Below are positions 1 through 12,930 of a stretch of 64,000 nt of DNA, in pieces. Source of the stretch: Liolophura sinensis (Eukaryota; Mollusca; Polyplacophora; Chitonida; Chitonidae). The notes beneath the pieces were generated by a model that saw only the letters and a program-made list of their open reading frames with translations, was not told the DNA's origin and made no database searches. The stretch lies in contig NC_088300.1 of the NCBI RefSeq assembly GCF_032854445.1, positions 3,656,001 through 3,720,000 on the forward strand, in the 5' to 3' direction. The first letter of the stretch is position 1; each line of letters opens with the position of its first letter. The position numbers and the translations under genes were made by a program.

Positions 1-547
1 CAAGGTGTGTGGGTAGGTTCATTGGTTTCAGTTTTAAGAAAGATTCCGTTTTTTTTTATCACATCTTATCCCGGTCACCTTATCCTCTAATATACCCCAT
101 TACACTGTATTACAAGGAAGTGATGTAGTAGATCAGCTACTGAGTACTGCAATAAAAGCACATATGTACGCTGTTAGCAAGGGTACGTTACTAAATGGCC
201 GGAACATGAATAGATTTGGTGTCAACAAAGCTGACTTTCTTCTATGAGAAATCGTAGTCCTACTCCTTTTCGGAGAAGCCTTTCTCTTCCAAGTGGCACA
301 ACTACTCCTGAATACAAGGTTTAATGGCTCTCTAGTTTTGTTGGAAAGTGCTTTTTTAATGACTAAAGTTACCCGCTGCCATTTAATGAGCTGTAATTGT
401 TGTGTATATGTTTTTAGGAGTGTAACTTCTTGAGATAGCCCCTTGCCATGTATTGGGTGCACATATCATGTAAGTGGAATACTGGTCTTTTTACTAAGTG
501 ATTTCTCGATGCTGCGGTTTCCCTAATATGATATTTATTATTACCAG
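1..547. other. SMOC-like intron, nothing else recognised
   Basis: AT-rich sequence upstream of the first visible exon, ending in a normal splice acceptor. No other exon or repeat family was recognised. Confidence 0.5.
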
Positions 548-713
548 ATGCTGGAGCGAAAAGAATGGAAAGATTTCAAGAAGAATATGCGAAAAACAGT
601 TGGAAAGAAAAAGTCTATGAGAAAGTGCGCAAGAAACTTTTTACGGTACTGCGATGCTGATAAGAATAAACGTATCTCAGTAGACGAATGGATAGACTGC
701 ACTGGTGTTAACC
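548..713 (+). CDS. SMOC: SMOC-like penultimate coding exon (EF-hand)
   Basis: The exon is 166 bp, enters in phase 0 and leaves in phase 1. It is bounded by a pyrimidine-rich tract ending in CCAG and by the donor GTAAGT. It encodes the lysine-rich helix and the last EF-hand with its conserved cysteines. The Met codon at its start is internal to the protein, not a translation start. Confidence 0.8.
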
Positions 714-1397
714 GTAAGTCTTCCCAGTTAATATGTCAGCGCCCCTATGTCGCTCCCAAGCCTACCCAGGTCGAGGGCAGAGGGGAACCCCATGGGCGTT
801 CGGGCGGGGCGCTCTAGGGGTTCCAGGGCCTGAGTCAGACGCCCCGGCTTGGCCTGAAGCCTTGGCAGCATAGCTACCTGTCTATCTCATCTGTAACTAC
901 ATTACTCTTCATAAACTGACGCAGATGGAATTACCCATTGGCTTCAACCAATCTGATGCCATTGAATATCTCTTAGCCCACTTGGTCTCGACGGAGCGCG
1001 TTTTTAAAATAACCTAGATAAATCATTCTGGAGTCTGTGGCCCTTACGATCAAATTATGTAAAATATATAAATATACTAATTGCTTAGTTTTATCTATCA
1101 GTTTATTGCCACTCAGATATTGTTTTATCCGACATGTTGACACTTGTGGGTGGTGATAATGACCTGCTGGAAAATGTAACGGTTGTTTTTGGCTGTCCTG
1201 TGCAAATTGGTAGGAGACTGAAATTTGATGAACTGTTCGCCCACGATTCATTAGGACTTAAACCATTTCTTTTTGTCATTTAACGCTTCTAACTGGCATA
1301 TCTTTCTTTTTCTCTTAAAGGTAATATGTATAGTTTACCACCAAATCCGAAGCGGAAAGGCCCGAACCCCTTCAGTAAGTACCTCAGGGAGAGCTAG
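548..1397 (+). CDS. SMOC: SMOC-type matricellular calcium-binding protein, 3' end of gene
   Basis: Two exons give the C-terminus of a SMOC-like secreted protein; the rest of the gene lies left of the window. SMOC proteins are matrix calcium-binding proteins that modulate BMP and other growth-factor signalling. The first exon encodes RKEWKDFKK followed by a cysteine-flanked EF-hand (KCARNFLRYC, loop DADKNKRISVDE, then DEWIDCTGV). All ligand positions of the 12-residue loop are plausible for calcium. The second exon completes a split Arg codon and encodes a basic tail with GPNPFSKYLRES and a TAG stop. SPARC has a related EF-hand, but the RKEWK stretch before the cysteines fits SMOC better. Introns: acceptor TTATTACCAG/ATG, donor AACC/GTAAGT, acceptor TCTTAAAG/GT. 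The family assignment is from memory of the family; the splice sites and EF-hand are seen directly. Confidence 0.8.
1321..1397 (+). CDS. SMOC: SMOC-like terminal coding exon
   Basis: The exon is read in the phase left by the previous exon (C + GT = Arg) and encodes about 24 residues with a basic, proline-rich stretch ending KYLRES, then TAG. A GTAAGT at 1375 could act as a donor, but reading through it gives a sensible charged C-terminus and an immediate stop. It is therefore called terminal. A possible AATAAA polyadenylation signal lies at 2082, about 0.7 kb downstream. Confidence 0.65.
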
Positions 1398-4300
1398 CGC
1401 TGTCTGCCTACTTTATCCGTAGAGTAGCCTCCCTTGAACGGCCACAATGAGCAAAAATATCACCACTGTCTGGAAGGCGAAATGAACTGGTTTGGATGGA
1501 GAGCTATGGGTGTGACGGCTTACTATGTATATGAAGGAAAAGTTTATTCTGTGAATATTAGGAAGAAATCAAGGATTTTTTTTGTAAATTTTTGTATAAG
1601 TTATGGTCTTAATATTACGCATGGTGACCGCGAAAAAGACGTCTATTGGTAGGCTCTGTATGTTGATGTGTTTATCCTTTTGCACCAGTGACTTTATCTA
1701 TTAGGGATAGAGTACGATCATATCGCTTCAAACAAATGTTGTATACAACACTCAAAAAAGGCCAAGCAGAAAGATGTCTGTCTATCTATATATCCATCTA
1801 TATGTACATATATATGTCTGTATGTTTGTGTGTAAATAATTACATGGTTTAATGTGAATATGTACATACAAACCCAAGTAGCCTGTGAGGTAGCGATAAA
1901 ATTATTAATACCCATTTTATAAACTTTGATTTGATAAGTCGTCCAAACGGTTAGATCCATTTATTTGAACACAGAGAGACACATACAACTACACCTTAAC
2001 GAACGGGGGAAGTCGGCTTTTTTGTTTTGACTCACCGGATTCGGCTACTTTTCTACTGCTTCAAATGGATTTTTTTTCAGTAATAAAACGAATAGTCTCC
2101 CTCAAATTATTTACCTTCACGTTTCTGTTTTTGTCATTTATCATTTATAGGTGCTTTAAATTCCAAGCATGGTGAGGGATAGGATCAGGGATTTTTAAAA
2201 CTCTGCTGGGCACTTTTAAGGCGCCGTTGACACCCATTATAGTAGAGGGACTCAATTTGGAATTCTGAGCCTCTCCCTTAGTATTTGTCTTGATAGAGTC
2301 CTTCAGAGTATCACATACCAGTAGTATATTCCCAAATACTGTAGCAATATTGATCATACAAATTCTAACATGGGGTCATGATCATTTCGTAATATCTCAG
2401 CGTTCGTCGATCTTTTACTAGACATTGGAAGATAATAGTTTTTCTTTGCTGTGGCCTTATGGAGGGCATCAGATGATACTTGGGTGTCCTCGTTCTTGAA
2501 CGCATGTGTAGTAGTATAGGCCTATGGCATGGTACTCTGTGGTTATCCGACTCTGTACAGCAAGACTCAAGTAATTGCAACTTGATTTATACAATGTATC
2601 TAGCTGGCATGAGATCATCTGAACACTTGTTTATTTTTCTCTCCTGAAAGCTGTGATATTAATCTAGTCAGACATGTTAAGTAGTTAATGGATACTTAAC
2701 CAGTTGGAGTTTCAGACTGATGTCTAGCTAAGCTAGGATTACTAATAGGAAAGACTGAGTGACTTCTGCATGGTTTTCTTCGGTTTGCCTTTAACTGGTT
2801 GTTACGTATGTTTGCTGCATTTTGTCTCCTTGCCATGAAAAAACATGTAACCATTCCTGCAACCTTACTTAGCTTTGCATAATGCTTCCTGTTTTTACGA
2901 TCACTGTTTAAATCTTATCTAGTACGCGTTCATGTGTTTATTCAGAAGGAGAGAAAGTTAATTCGATTCGTGAATGAACTCGGCTTGATTTGCATGACAC
3001 TCCCATTGCTAGAAGAGAAAACTCTTTGCTGATTATCATTCAAGGTTTCTCCAATGACACGGACTGTAAGGTTTGCCAAAATCTCACAGTCAGATGTCTT
3101 GTTCATGTATATAATTTCAGATCGCTAACTTAACGCTTACTTGCCAATATAAAACCTTGCCAAAACGATCAGCAAAGACAAAATAGCCCAAAAGGTTTCT
3201 AAAAAGTATTTCTGCTTTTTTATTATATCTGTTTAGAGAGCAGGGTTCGTAATCATCATGGAGTAGAGCTAGTCTGACGCCCTATAGTGACCAATGGTAT
3301 AATCTGTAGTGTAGCTTGCAGCTAGGGTACGTACTTTTGTGCCGGAAGTGAAGCCATTGCATCATTAACCCTTTCATAGTGAAGCAACGAAACAAATACG
3401 TTTTCATTTCCTTTCGTTTCAGTTGGTCAGTTGTGCTGCTAAAACTTCGCCTAGCATGATTATCAGCAAAGAGGTTGATTTGGCAGGAAATGGTATTGAG
3501 TGGAAATGGGGGTGTTCTTGTCGTCCCTCGACTGCTTGCCTTTTGGAGCGATTCTGGATCGGGGCAATCAGCAGAGCTTTTGATTAACAATATGTTCCAA
3601 TGCATAAGTTTGTTGGAGGCTGGTTTTGGTGTATTAATGCAGTCAAGCTGACAGTGTGACTGACATTTCATATATAGCGGCGAGAAAAAGCACAAAATTT
3701 ACAACGCCAAGTTCATACATTTTGTTATCATCAGTTGTTTTGTTGTGGTTAGCGGTGGATAATAAATAATATTCTCCGAAAGATGATCCTTTGCATGCAT
3801 GTGCAGAAGCGTCCTTTCTGGTTGGCTGTATAACTCATAACTACACAAACTAACCGTTAATTTTCTGTCATTTTAATAATATTTCAATTTTTTTAGCCTT
3901 GACAGATATGCGTTTCTCAGATGTTTTTTTTGTTGTTGTTATTTTTTGTATATGATTCTACGCATTCAGACGATTGTGAGTTGCCACTGGAAATAATGGT
4001 TTAATTGTGTACATAATTCTGTGCTATTAATGGAATGTAAGCCTTATTGTTATATATTGTTCAAGTTTAGAGTTTGTTGATAGGATAGAAACTTCCAATC
4101 TGTGTTACTTAAGTATTCAAGCTCAAACTGTACCTTCAGTATCCTGTTTGTGTACAACTAGGTTGATGTATTGAGTCACGTAAATAGTTACCGCTAAGAC
4201 GAGCAGGTGGACAGTGCGGAGATCAAATAGTCGAGAGCTGTCAGGAAAGGTCATAAGCAGGATTGCAAAAACTAGGATGTACTGAATAAAATGAGTCAAA

Positions 4301-4829
4301 GTCAAACTAATCTACTTAAATATCGATTGGCGTGCAATTACCTGGCGACCACTGGAAGAGGCCATCGCTACTTCAGGTGATTTTGAGAAATATTGGGCGA
4401 CAAAAATGTATATACAAATGGTGAATAAAACTGTCAATCTAAGACAACCCATGTTGTGAAGTGGAAGTGATTTATACGTGAAAGAGACCTGGGTGATATT
4501 AAGTACATGTAGTTGTCCACTCTGTACAAGCATGTCTTGCACTTTAGCTCAGACGTCTAGTATTTGCGGATAAGGAATACATCTACATTGGTCACCAAAA
4601 ACAGAATGTTAGCGTACAGGTGTTTTCCGTGACGCGCATGAATCAGGTTGGGGTACATTGCTAAATTTGCATCTAGCCTTGTTAGTCATTTACTAGGTTG
4701 AACTAATTAAATCACGACCAAAATTTCTCCGCATATCATTTTCTTCATCAAATGTCGTATTGTTATTGATAAACTGTGTATCTAATTAAAGATACTGAAT
4801 ATTAATCGCTGTGGTTCACCACAGACTCT
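1398..4829. other. SMOC-like 3' flank, no recognised gene
   Basis: AT-rich non-coding DNA. The first several hundred bases are probably the 3' UTR, with a candidate AATAAA at 2082-2087. A short microsatellite-like stretch of TATATG/TGTATG occurs near 1780-1830. Open frames on the minus strand (for example 3282-3695) show no recognisable domain. Confidence 0.4.
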
Positions 4830-5194
4830 CTAGATGCTAAATCTTACCTGTGCCTATATTTGTACAAAGACCAAAACGGTTTCCCCTCGCAGATCGACTC
4901 CACGACACGAGGGATAGTTTCAATTTTCACAGTGTAAATTATCCTTACTTGGACAGCAACATACCGAAGGGTCCTGCTTATGGCGTGTGCAGATCTCCCT
5001 TTGCAGCATTTGTTACATCCTGTTTGTTATGTGACGAATTCAATCGACATCCCAAGTCATTACTGCAAAAAACAGTGTGTCAAGGTTATTCCGTCAAAAC
5101 CCCTCAATATAAGTTTCTTAAGTTTTACAATGAGTATGATTCTCTTGTAAGTAAATATGGACAGAACGCCCAGGATTTCCCTCACTGTGCCTAA
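4830..5194 (+). pseudogene. Retroelement reverse transcriptase C-terminal fragment
   Basis: This 114-codon open stretch contains a block around NYPYLDSNIPKGPAYGVCRS, followed by spaced hydrophobics and a FKKFY-like KFLKFYNEYDSLV. That layout recalls the last part of reverse-transcriptase ORFs common in marine invertebrate genomes. A second frame at 4830-4920 (LYKDQNGF...) appears to continue the same protein upstream, so a frameshift is likely. No catalytic motif is included. It is a decayed fragment; the exact retroelement clade is not determined. Confidence 0.5.
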
Positions 5195-5199
5195 CTTCG

Positions 5200-6475
5200 T
5201 TTAACCCGATGTTAGGGTTCGTATATTCAGCTCGTTGCATGAGGTCACCACGTTGGATATATGGACAGTTGGAATCAAAGCGCAACTGAGATATATAATT
5301 TGCTATAGACAACTAGTATACATACTATAGTCTATTTCTTTTACAGAGTCGCCTATATTCAGCTGTCTGTAAAATCAGTCATACTCGCTACCAAAACTGC
5401 CTTCGGTCAGTGACACGTAACAACTCAAGCTCAACGCAAGGATATGCTTGCAGTTCATATGCAGCTAGGAAAATGAAGTAAGAGCACCTTTTCTAATTCA
5501 TAATATTAAAGTCCATAAGCTCGGTTTCGAAGGCATGAACCAATTGCCTCGAGTGACATAATAATAATAATTATTATTCACAAACCAGTGGCATGCTGGG
5601 TATTGGGCGGAGTAGAACATGTTTTGAAGGAGGGTGACACCAGTTACCTGAACTCCATTCAACTTTATTGTAAACCCTATTCCTTTCAACTTTATTGTAA
5701 ACCCTATTTCTGACTGCCATATTTGAAATCGTTCGCACGTTTTAATATAAGATTAACAGATAACAAGATAAACGCCTTAATAAATGAATTTTACGCTAAC
5801 TCTTGTAGGGTATGATCTCACGACAGTATAGTTTTAGAGATGGATATTAGAAAATTAAAGGGATCTAGTTAATCGCAGAGACAGCAGTGTGGGCTGTGTT
5901 ATTACATGGAGTGTGTTCTAACCGCTAGTTGCCACAGCCACTGTAAAACAAATTACTCCCCACGCCCATTGTCCAGCTTGCAACTTGTTTTTGAATAATC
6001 ATGACGTCACCCTGGGCAATGAGTCTTTCCTGTCGAAACTAAGCCTATGGAGTAGAACATTACGAATTAGAAAAGGTATTCTACCGGAAGTCCTGGTCGG
6101 TTCAGAAGTCACGGAATTCCTGTTCGAGTTCATACGGACACGGAATTCCTGTTCGGGTTCATAGGGAGACGGACGTTCTGGTTTCATGGAGGCTCACTTT
6201 GGACTTTTCCATTATCTCAGTGTTGATGGTTTTTTACTAAGGAGCAACTGCTGATCTTATATAGCATTTTGATCTTTAAAAAGGGATCTAGTATTACTGG
6301 TCGTGCAAAGTCCACATTTCTGCCGCTGACAAGCGCGTAGATCGGATGCAGAAATTTAAGCGTGAAATGGCGTGAGATTTTATTAATTTGGATTAATTTG
6401 GAGGGTGGGTGGGGGTTGGGGGCCGAAGCATTACCATTTGGGGTCTGTGCCACCTTATGTACAACGATGGAAAAG
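5200..6475. other. Intergenic DNA without recognised gene
   Basis: Includes an (ATA/ATT)n palindromic stretch near 5557-5580 and two tandem copies of a 29-bp unit at 6110-6167 (core CGGAATTCCTGTTCG). Nothing else was recognised. Confidence 0.4.
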
Positions 6476-7745
6476 ACAACAACTGATGTTATTGACTGCC
6501 TTCTCCTCAACAACGACAAGTAATGTTACTGACTGCCTTCTCCACATCAACGACAAGTAATGTTACTGACTGCCTTCTCCACATCAACGACAAGTAATGT
6601 TGCTGACTGCCTTCTCCACATCAACGACAAGTAATGTTGCTGACTGCCTTCTCCACATCAACGACAAGTAATGTTGCTGACTGCCTTCTCCATATCAACG
6701 ACAAGTAATGCTGCCGACTACCTTATTCATATCATCGACAAGTAATGTTGCTGACTGCCTTCTCCATATCAACGACAAGTAATTTTACTGACTGCCTTCT
6801 CCACATCAACGACAAGTAATGTTACTGACTGCCTTCTCCATATCAGCGACAAGTAATGCTGCCGACTGCCTTCTCCACATCAACGACAAGCAATGTTGCT
6901 GACTGCCTTCTTCACATCAACGACAAGTAATGTTGCTGACTGCCTTCTCCACAACAACGACAAGTAATTTTACTGACTACCTTCTCCATATCAGCGACAA
7001 GTAATGCTGCCGACTACCTTATTCATATCATCGACAAGTAATGTTGCTGACTGCCTTCTCCACATCAACGACAAGTAATGTTACTGACTACCTTCTCCAT
7101 ATCAGCGACAAATAATGCTGCCGACTACCTTTTTCATATCATCGACAAGTAATGTTGCTGACTGCCTTCTCCATACCAACGACAAGTAATGCTGATGACT
7201 GCCTTCTCCACATCAACGACAAGTAATGTTACTGACTGTCTTCTCCACATCAACGACAAGTAATGTTGCTGACTGCCTTCTCCACATCAACGACAAGTAA
7301 TGTTGCTGACTGCCTTCTCCATATCAACGACAAGTAATGCTGCCGACTACCTTCTTCATATCATCGACAAGTAATGTTACTGACGGCCTTCTCTATATCA
7401 AGGACAAGTAATGTTACTGACTGCTTTCTCCATATCAACGACAAGTAATGTTGCTGACTGCCTTCTTCATATCATCGACAAGTAATGTTGCTGACGGCCT
7501 TCTCTATATCAAGGGCAGGTAATGTTACTGACTGCTTTCTCCATATCAACGACAAGTAATGTTGCTGACGGCCTTCTCTCTATATCAACGACAGGTAATG
7601 TTGTTGACTGCTTTCTCCATATCAACGACAAGTAATGTTGCTGACTGCCTTCTCCATATCAACGACAAATAATGACACTGCCTTCTACATATCAACGATA
7701 AGTAATGTTGCTGATTACCTTTTTCATATCAACGACTAGTAATGT
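6476..7745. repeat. 37-bp minisatellite
   Basis: About 33 tandem copies of a 37-bp unit with the core CAACGACAAGTAATGTTGCT followed by GACTGCCTTCTCCACAT. Successive CGACAAG positions are 37 bases apart. Variants (TCATCGACAAG, GCCGACTACC) recur in groups, indicating higher-order duplication of blocks. There is no consistent open reading frame. Confidence 0.9.
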
Positions 7746-8065
7746 CGTAATTATATAGTACTCATAAAGAAATGGGTTCAACCAGGAAGGAAACCCTTTC
7801 CATCAAACTCAGATGAATTTTTTTCTACGAACTAACCGCCATTAAAGTAAAATAATTAGCATTGGTCATTTTGGTCATCGAATAAATACTTTGAAAATCT
7901 TGATTTCCATTACAATGAGCTGAAATTTCACATGCCTGATTCAATAGGTTAAAATGTTTAGAAGGAAATAGACGGACGGGCCGGAAAAATAGGACAAGAT
8001 CGCCGAAAATCAATAGGGCTCTTCCCATTACAAAGTGTAAGTGCGGTATAGGTTTGGTGAACTTA

Positions 8066-9085
8066 CTGACTGGAACACACATGCAGATTAGCCGAGGCTT
8101 ACTCTCACACACATGCAGGGTAACCGAGGTTTATTCTCACACACATGCAGGCTAAGCGCGGTTTACTCTGACACACGTGCAGGGTAGCCTAGGTTTACTC
8201 TCACACACATGCAGGGTAGCCGAGGTTTACTTACACACATGCAGGGTAACCGAGGTTTATTCTCCCACACATGCAGGGTAGCCGAGGTATATTTTCACAC
8301 ACATGCAGCGTAGACGAGGTTTACTCTCACACATATGCAGGGTAACCAACGATTACTCTCTCACACATGTAGGGTAATCGAGGTTTACTCTCACACACAT
8401 CCAGGCTAGCCGAGGTTTACTCTCACACTTATGCGGGTAACCGAGGTTTACTGTCACACACATGCAGGGTAACCGAGGTTTACTGTCACACACATGCATG
8501 GTAACCGGCATTTACTCTCACACACATGCAGGGTAACCGAGGTTTATTCTGACACACATGCAGGGTAGCCGAGGTTTACTCTCACACACATGTAGGTTAG
8601 CCGAGGTTGCTCTCACACTCATGCAGAGTAGCCGAAGTTTACTCTCACACGTATGCAGGGTAACTAACGCTTACTCTCACACATACGCAGGGTAACCAAG
8701 GTTTACCCTCACACACATGCAAGATACCCGAGGTTTACTCTCACACTTATACAGGGTAACCGACGTTTACTATCAAACACATGCAGGGTAGCCGAGGTTT
8801 ATTCTCACACACATGCAGGGTAGCCTAGGTTTACTCTCACACATATACAGGGTAACTGACGTTTACTCTCACGCACATGCAGGAGAGCCGAGATGTACTC
8901 TTACACATATGAAGGGTAACCGATGTTTACTCTTACACACATGCAGGGCAACCGAGATTTACTCTCACACATATGCAGGATAACCGACGTTTGCTCACAC
9001 ACACATGCAGAATAGCCGAGGTTTACTCTCATACACATGCAAGGTAGCCGAGGTTTATTCTCACACACAAGCAGAGCATGACAAA
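8066..9085. repeat. 32-bp minisatellite
   Basis: About 31 tandem copies of a 32-bp unit with the core CTCACACACATGCAGGGTA followed by CCGAGGTTTA. Copies vary at several positions. The minus strand is open over part of it (8901-9098), but only as a repeated CMCVRVN-type peptide, so it is not treated as a gene. Confidence 0.9.
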
Positions 9086-10767
9086 GCACAATGACCAAAC
9101 TACAAACTACAGTTTTGCGTAGAAATGGTCACAGAGAATCAAACATATCGAGTCTTTTACCTCACCTTTAAATATGACACCGTTTTCAAATACTTCTAAA
9201 TCTCCATTAAATGCAAACAACCTCGCCAAAAATCATTTTGCATTGCTCAAAAACTGAAATTTATTCCTACACGAGGTAAATTTGCTGAAACCAATTACTG
9301 TGGCAACCACGAAAACCAGCTGTTGCTTCGTGCAAATGCAAGTGCAAAAAGCTACACTAGCTGTTTCCCATGGACGAAGACATGTTGCACTTTCAAGGCC
9401 CATCCCCACTGTAATTACATTAGCCCATAGATTTTGAATCCTACAGAAAAACTTTAGCTAGGCTATCTGCACGCTAAGCCTAATACACACCTGTTCACTC
9501 AGTTCCAGACCAAGTTACATGACAGATTTGCATGGTTTGAACATCAGTGCACTACAAGTACAGTTACACGACATTTTAACATAATTAAACCAGAATTTGA
9601 ACTGTGCAGCCGATGTTCAATCACTGTCAAGGGAAAATACATTTATTAACATTCGGCTCTTTGTCATATATGGCTAGGAATTCTCGTTATGTTTACTAGA
9701 ACGTTAATTTCCCTTATATCGGAGACGTGAGAACATTTATGTCAGTGGAATCAGTTGAACGAGCAGACTGACCCCGTCAAAGTAACATGATCCCAGGATT
9801 CACTGTGAAGTACATACAAACACTATTACTAACTATTCAAACAACTAGTCCACATATTGCAGTGCAGGTATACGCATCACAGCTGAATAGTTCGCATCAG
9901 TTACTTTAACATTATAGACTTGGCGTCGCTACACATCAAAACTTGTTTAACAGGATTAGTCAAAATACAACAGCAAAAAACACTGTTCGTTATACTTTCC
10001 TTAATTGTACATACTATTATCGAAGTTGTTAAACACATCTTATGACATCAACATACTTGCAAAAACGTTTATTTATAGAATAAATACGGCGAGAGAATCA
10101 GTACTGTCCGTCTCGGACAAACGTGTTTTGGTTACAGTGAAAACATAAACCCGCTCAAGCTACATGGTAGTGACCCAAACTAAGGAAGTCAGACTTTCAC
10201 CTGTACCCATTTCTTTGAAAAATGAAAAAAAAATGATATAGTATAGCATATACAGTATAGAAATGTCCAAGGAGAATAATATTACCCTGTCACTAACATA
10301 AGAATATCAACAGTCTGTTACAAACACTAGGCTATAATTAAAGACATACAGCACAGAGAGTAACACCTGAGCAGCAGAAAATGTATCCTGTCCCATAAGA
10401 TGCAGAACTACAAAATGCAACACCTAACCCTCGAACGTTGACCATTAATCAGGTAGAGATGGCATCGACATTAATAACTGACGAGGTCAAATGTAAGAGG
10501 GCGAGGTTTATCGCCTATTAGATGTACTTCCTTTGCGGAGATCTCTTTCCACACTCCTCAAACCCATCGTTTGGTATAAGAAATCTTGAGATTTCGGTGC
10601 CAGGTGACTATAGCCACACGTGTGTGGCTCAACTGATCCGACGATGTATTAACGTACCAAGCAGTGCAGAGCCACAATCAAACCTGTGACAAAATCAGAC
10701 GGGACTCAAAAACCCGTCCTCGCGGTCATGTGGAGTGAGGATTCCCATAAGATACGTCATCAGCTGC
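9086..10767. other. Intergenic DNA without recognised gene
   Basis: AT-rich single-copy-looking sequence. No splice-bounded exon, known repeat or RNA gene was recognised. Confidence 0.4.
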
Positions 10768-10780
10768 CTCGCTATAAATA

Positions 10781-11030
10781 TTTATTTATTTATTTATTTG
10801 ATTGGTGTTTTACGCCGTTCTCAAGAATATTTCACTTATACGACGGCGGCCAGCATTATGGTGGGAGGAAACCGGGCAGAGCTCGGGGGAAATCCACGAC
10901 CATCCGCAAGTTGCTGACAGACCTTCCCACGTACGACCGGCGAGGAAGCCAGCATGAGCTGGACTTGAACTCACAGCGACCGTATTGGTGAGAGACTCCT
11001 GGGTCATTACACTGCTTGCGCGCTAACCGA
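10781..11030 (-). mobile_element. SINE-B (V-type core), with target-site duplication
   Basis: On the minus strand it reads from a slightly 5'-truncated tRNA head through GTTTCCTCCCACCATAATG to a CACCAATCAAATAAATAAA tail. It is flanked by the 13-bp duplication CTCGCTATAAATA at 10768-10780 and 11031-11043. The element is near full length. Confidence 0.9.
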
Positions 11031-11043
11031 CTCGCTATAAATA

Positions 11044-11563
11044 AGTAGGTGGCTTACGTAGCAGCTCATACATATTCAGGTCACCCGAAAAGCCACAAAA
11101 AGCAACGAAGTACGCACTTTCAAGTGCCAACACTTTAGTGGATAGCACTAACTATTTTGAAGAACATAGCTAACTATGTTCTAGACACTAGATGAAGCGA
11201 CTCGGTTAGAACTGTCAGCAGTACAAATTAACAAACTCGGTCATTTGCAAACATCTTGGTCCTTTGGTGAGTTTAGTGTGCAAAATTAGGCTCCCTGCTG
11301 TGTGGGAAGATCTCAGCGCGAGCACATGTTATGTGACATTACAGGCCGGTTGAGCGGTTATGTTGAATAGAAACAAGGCTTTCGTTCCATGCCATACAGT
11401 ATGCAAAAACACACAGTACAGGAAATGGAGACCCCAGCAGTGAACTCCCGGATATGGAGACCCCAGCAGCTGTCGATCCTTCCCATTTTGGAAGACCAAG
11501 GCTGACAGCTTCTACATAAGATCACTTCATCCCGGACCTTCATCATGGACTTCACTGACGAAG
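11044..11563. other. Intergenic DNA without recognised gene
   Basis: Contains a short direct repeat of ATGGAGACCCCAGCAG near 11425-11470. No gene was recognised. Confidence 0.35.
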
Positions 11564-11920
11564 AGTGAGCGAGCGAGTGCTTGAGGTTTAACGTCATACT
11601 TAACATTTTTTCAGTCATATGACGACGAAAGAATCTTTAGAGTGCATGTAATGTTCCTCCTTGTTGCAGGACGGATATCCACCGCTCTTTTATCTAGTGC
11701 TTCTTACACTGAGACGCCTTACCGACGGCAAGTAAGCCGCCCCGCCTGAGCCATTATACTGATACCGGTCAACCAGTCGTTGCATTATCCCCTTCATGCT
11801 GAACGCCAAGCGAGGAAGTTACAACTTACAAAGGTCTTTGGTGAGACTCGACCAAGGATTGACCCAGGATCTACCGCTCCCGAAGCGAAGGCTCTACCAA
11901 CTGTGCTATCGTTGCCGGTC
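11564..11920 (-). mobile_element. SINE-A, near full length
   Basis: On the minus strand the tRNA-like head (A box near TTGGTAGAGC, B box near GGGTCAATCC) lies at 11840-11920. It is followed by the core, with CTTCCTCGCTTGGCGTTCAGC-type sequence and GATAAAAGAGCGGTGG. The end is CTGAAAAATGTTAAGTATGACGTTAAACC and a CACTCGCTC tail. No convincing target-site duplication was found. Confidence 0.8.
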
Positions 11921-12321
11921 GCATTGACCACGAAGACCAGTATGTGCAGATATAGCTGCATTTCGCCTGTGTGTAAGCTCAAGGGGGACATAATAGTTAA
12001 TGAACAAACACCTTCAGGTCCCACAATGAAACTGTGGGGTTTTTTGGGGGTTTTTTTGCTGTTCAGTATACCAGCCAAATGTCCAAAAGGGCTATCTGAA
12101 GTATAGTGACCAAAGTGACTTGAACCTTGACTGTGACCAGTGCTTGCAGCTCTGCCAGGGTCATTGTCCAGACACACCCTCAGGTATGTGCTGAATGTAA
12201 AGAAAGTTGACTTAGGACCAAATTAATTGACCCCGAGTTTATTTCTTTTGTCTGCTTATGATATAACATCGTTTGTGGACAAAATCCGATGACAATGATG
12301 TGCTAACTTAGCATTGTGATG

Positions 12322-12930
12322 TTTGCAGTATCATTTTGACAACAGAAAGTCGCAATCATGTGTTCGCTCCGGAGGAACTGCTATATTTATCAGAGACGAA
12401 TTAACTCCCTTTACCAGTGTTTGTGAAATACATTTTGAATTAGTGTTTTGGTTAAAAATTCAAGTGAGAAGTCGTGTCAATTCAAGTGATGTTTACATCG
12501 GTGTTGTTTAGAACCCGCCTGCGAGCTCAAAATACCCTCTTTGGGACAGTTTAGATATTATCGAAAATGGTATGTCACATAAATTAACTCGTTGTGTGAT
12601 GGTGTTTTATTGATTCGTGATTTTTATGCCCATGCTGCTACTTATGAAGACTTTTGTCTGGTGGATGACATTTTGGACAAATATGACAATTTTGATGAAG
12701 ATTTACTTCATCATATGAGTGAACCTTTGAAATTATATGATTTAAATGTGCCTTATGTGAGAGCTAGTCCAGATAATCTTTAACCAGGCAATTATGGGCA
12801 AAAATGACCAAATATGAATAAATTTGACAGTATGTATATCTGTAATGGTATTATTGGAAAGATAGGGGAGTGGGAAAGATTACCTGCAAAGGGTGTAAAA
12901 TGTGATAGACAATCTGACCTCAAACTTCGG
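12322..12930 (+). pseudogene. LINE endonuclease fragment, 5' part
   Basis: Two open segments (12323-12511 and 12592-12783) carry RSGGTAIFIRDEL, a VYIGVV strand and LLIRDFYAHAATYEDF. They correspond to the apurinic-type endonuclease of non-LTR retrotransposons, where the last motif is normally GDFNAHT. Stop codons and frame changes separate them, so the copy is dead. It is cut by a SINE-A at 12931. Confidence 0.65.

Noticed and set aside
1375-1376. Splice donor GTAAGT in the SMOC-like last exon
   Set aside because: Reading through gives a charged C-terminus and an in-frame stop within 24 bases; no convincing further exon was seen.
3282-3695. 137-codon minus-strand open frame as a gene
   Set aside because: No domain, signal or splice context recognised; composition looks like chance.
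6476-9085. CRISPR-like regular repeats
   Set aside because: Units are directly tandem with no unique spacers, in a eukaryotic intron-bearing genome.
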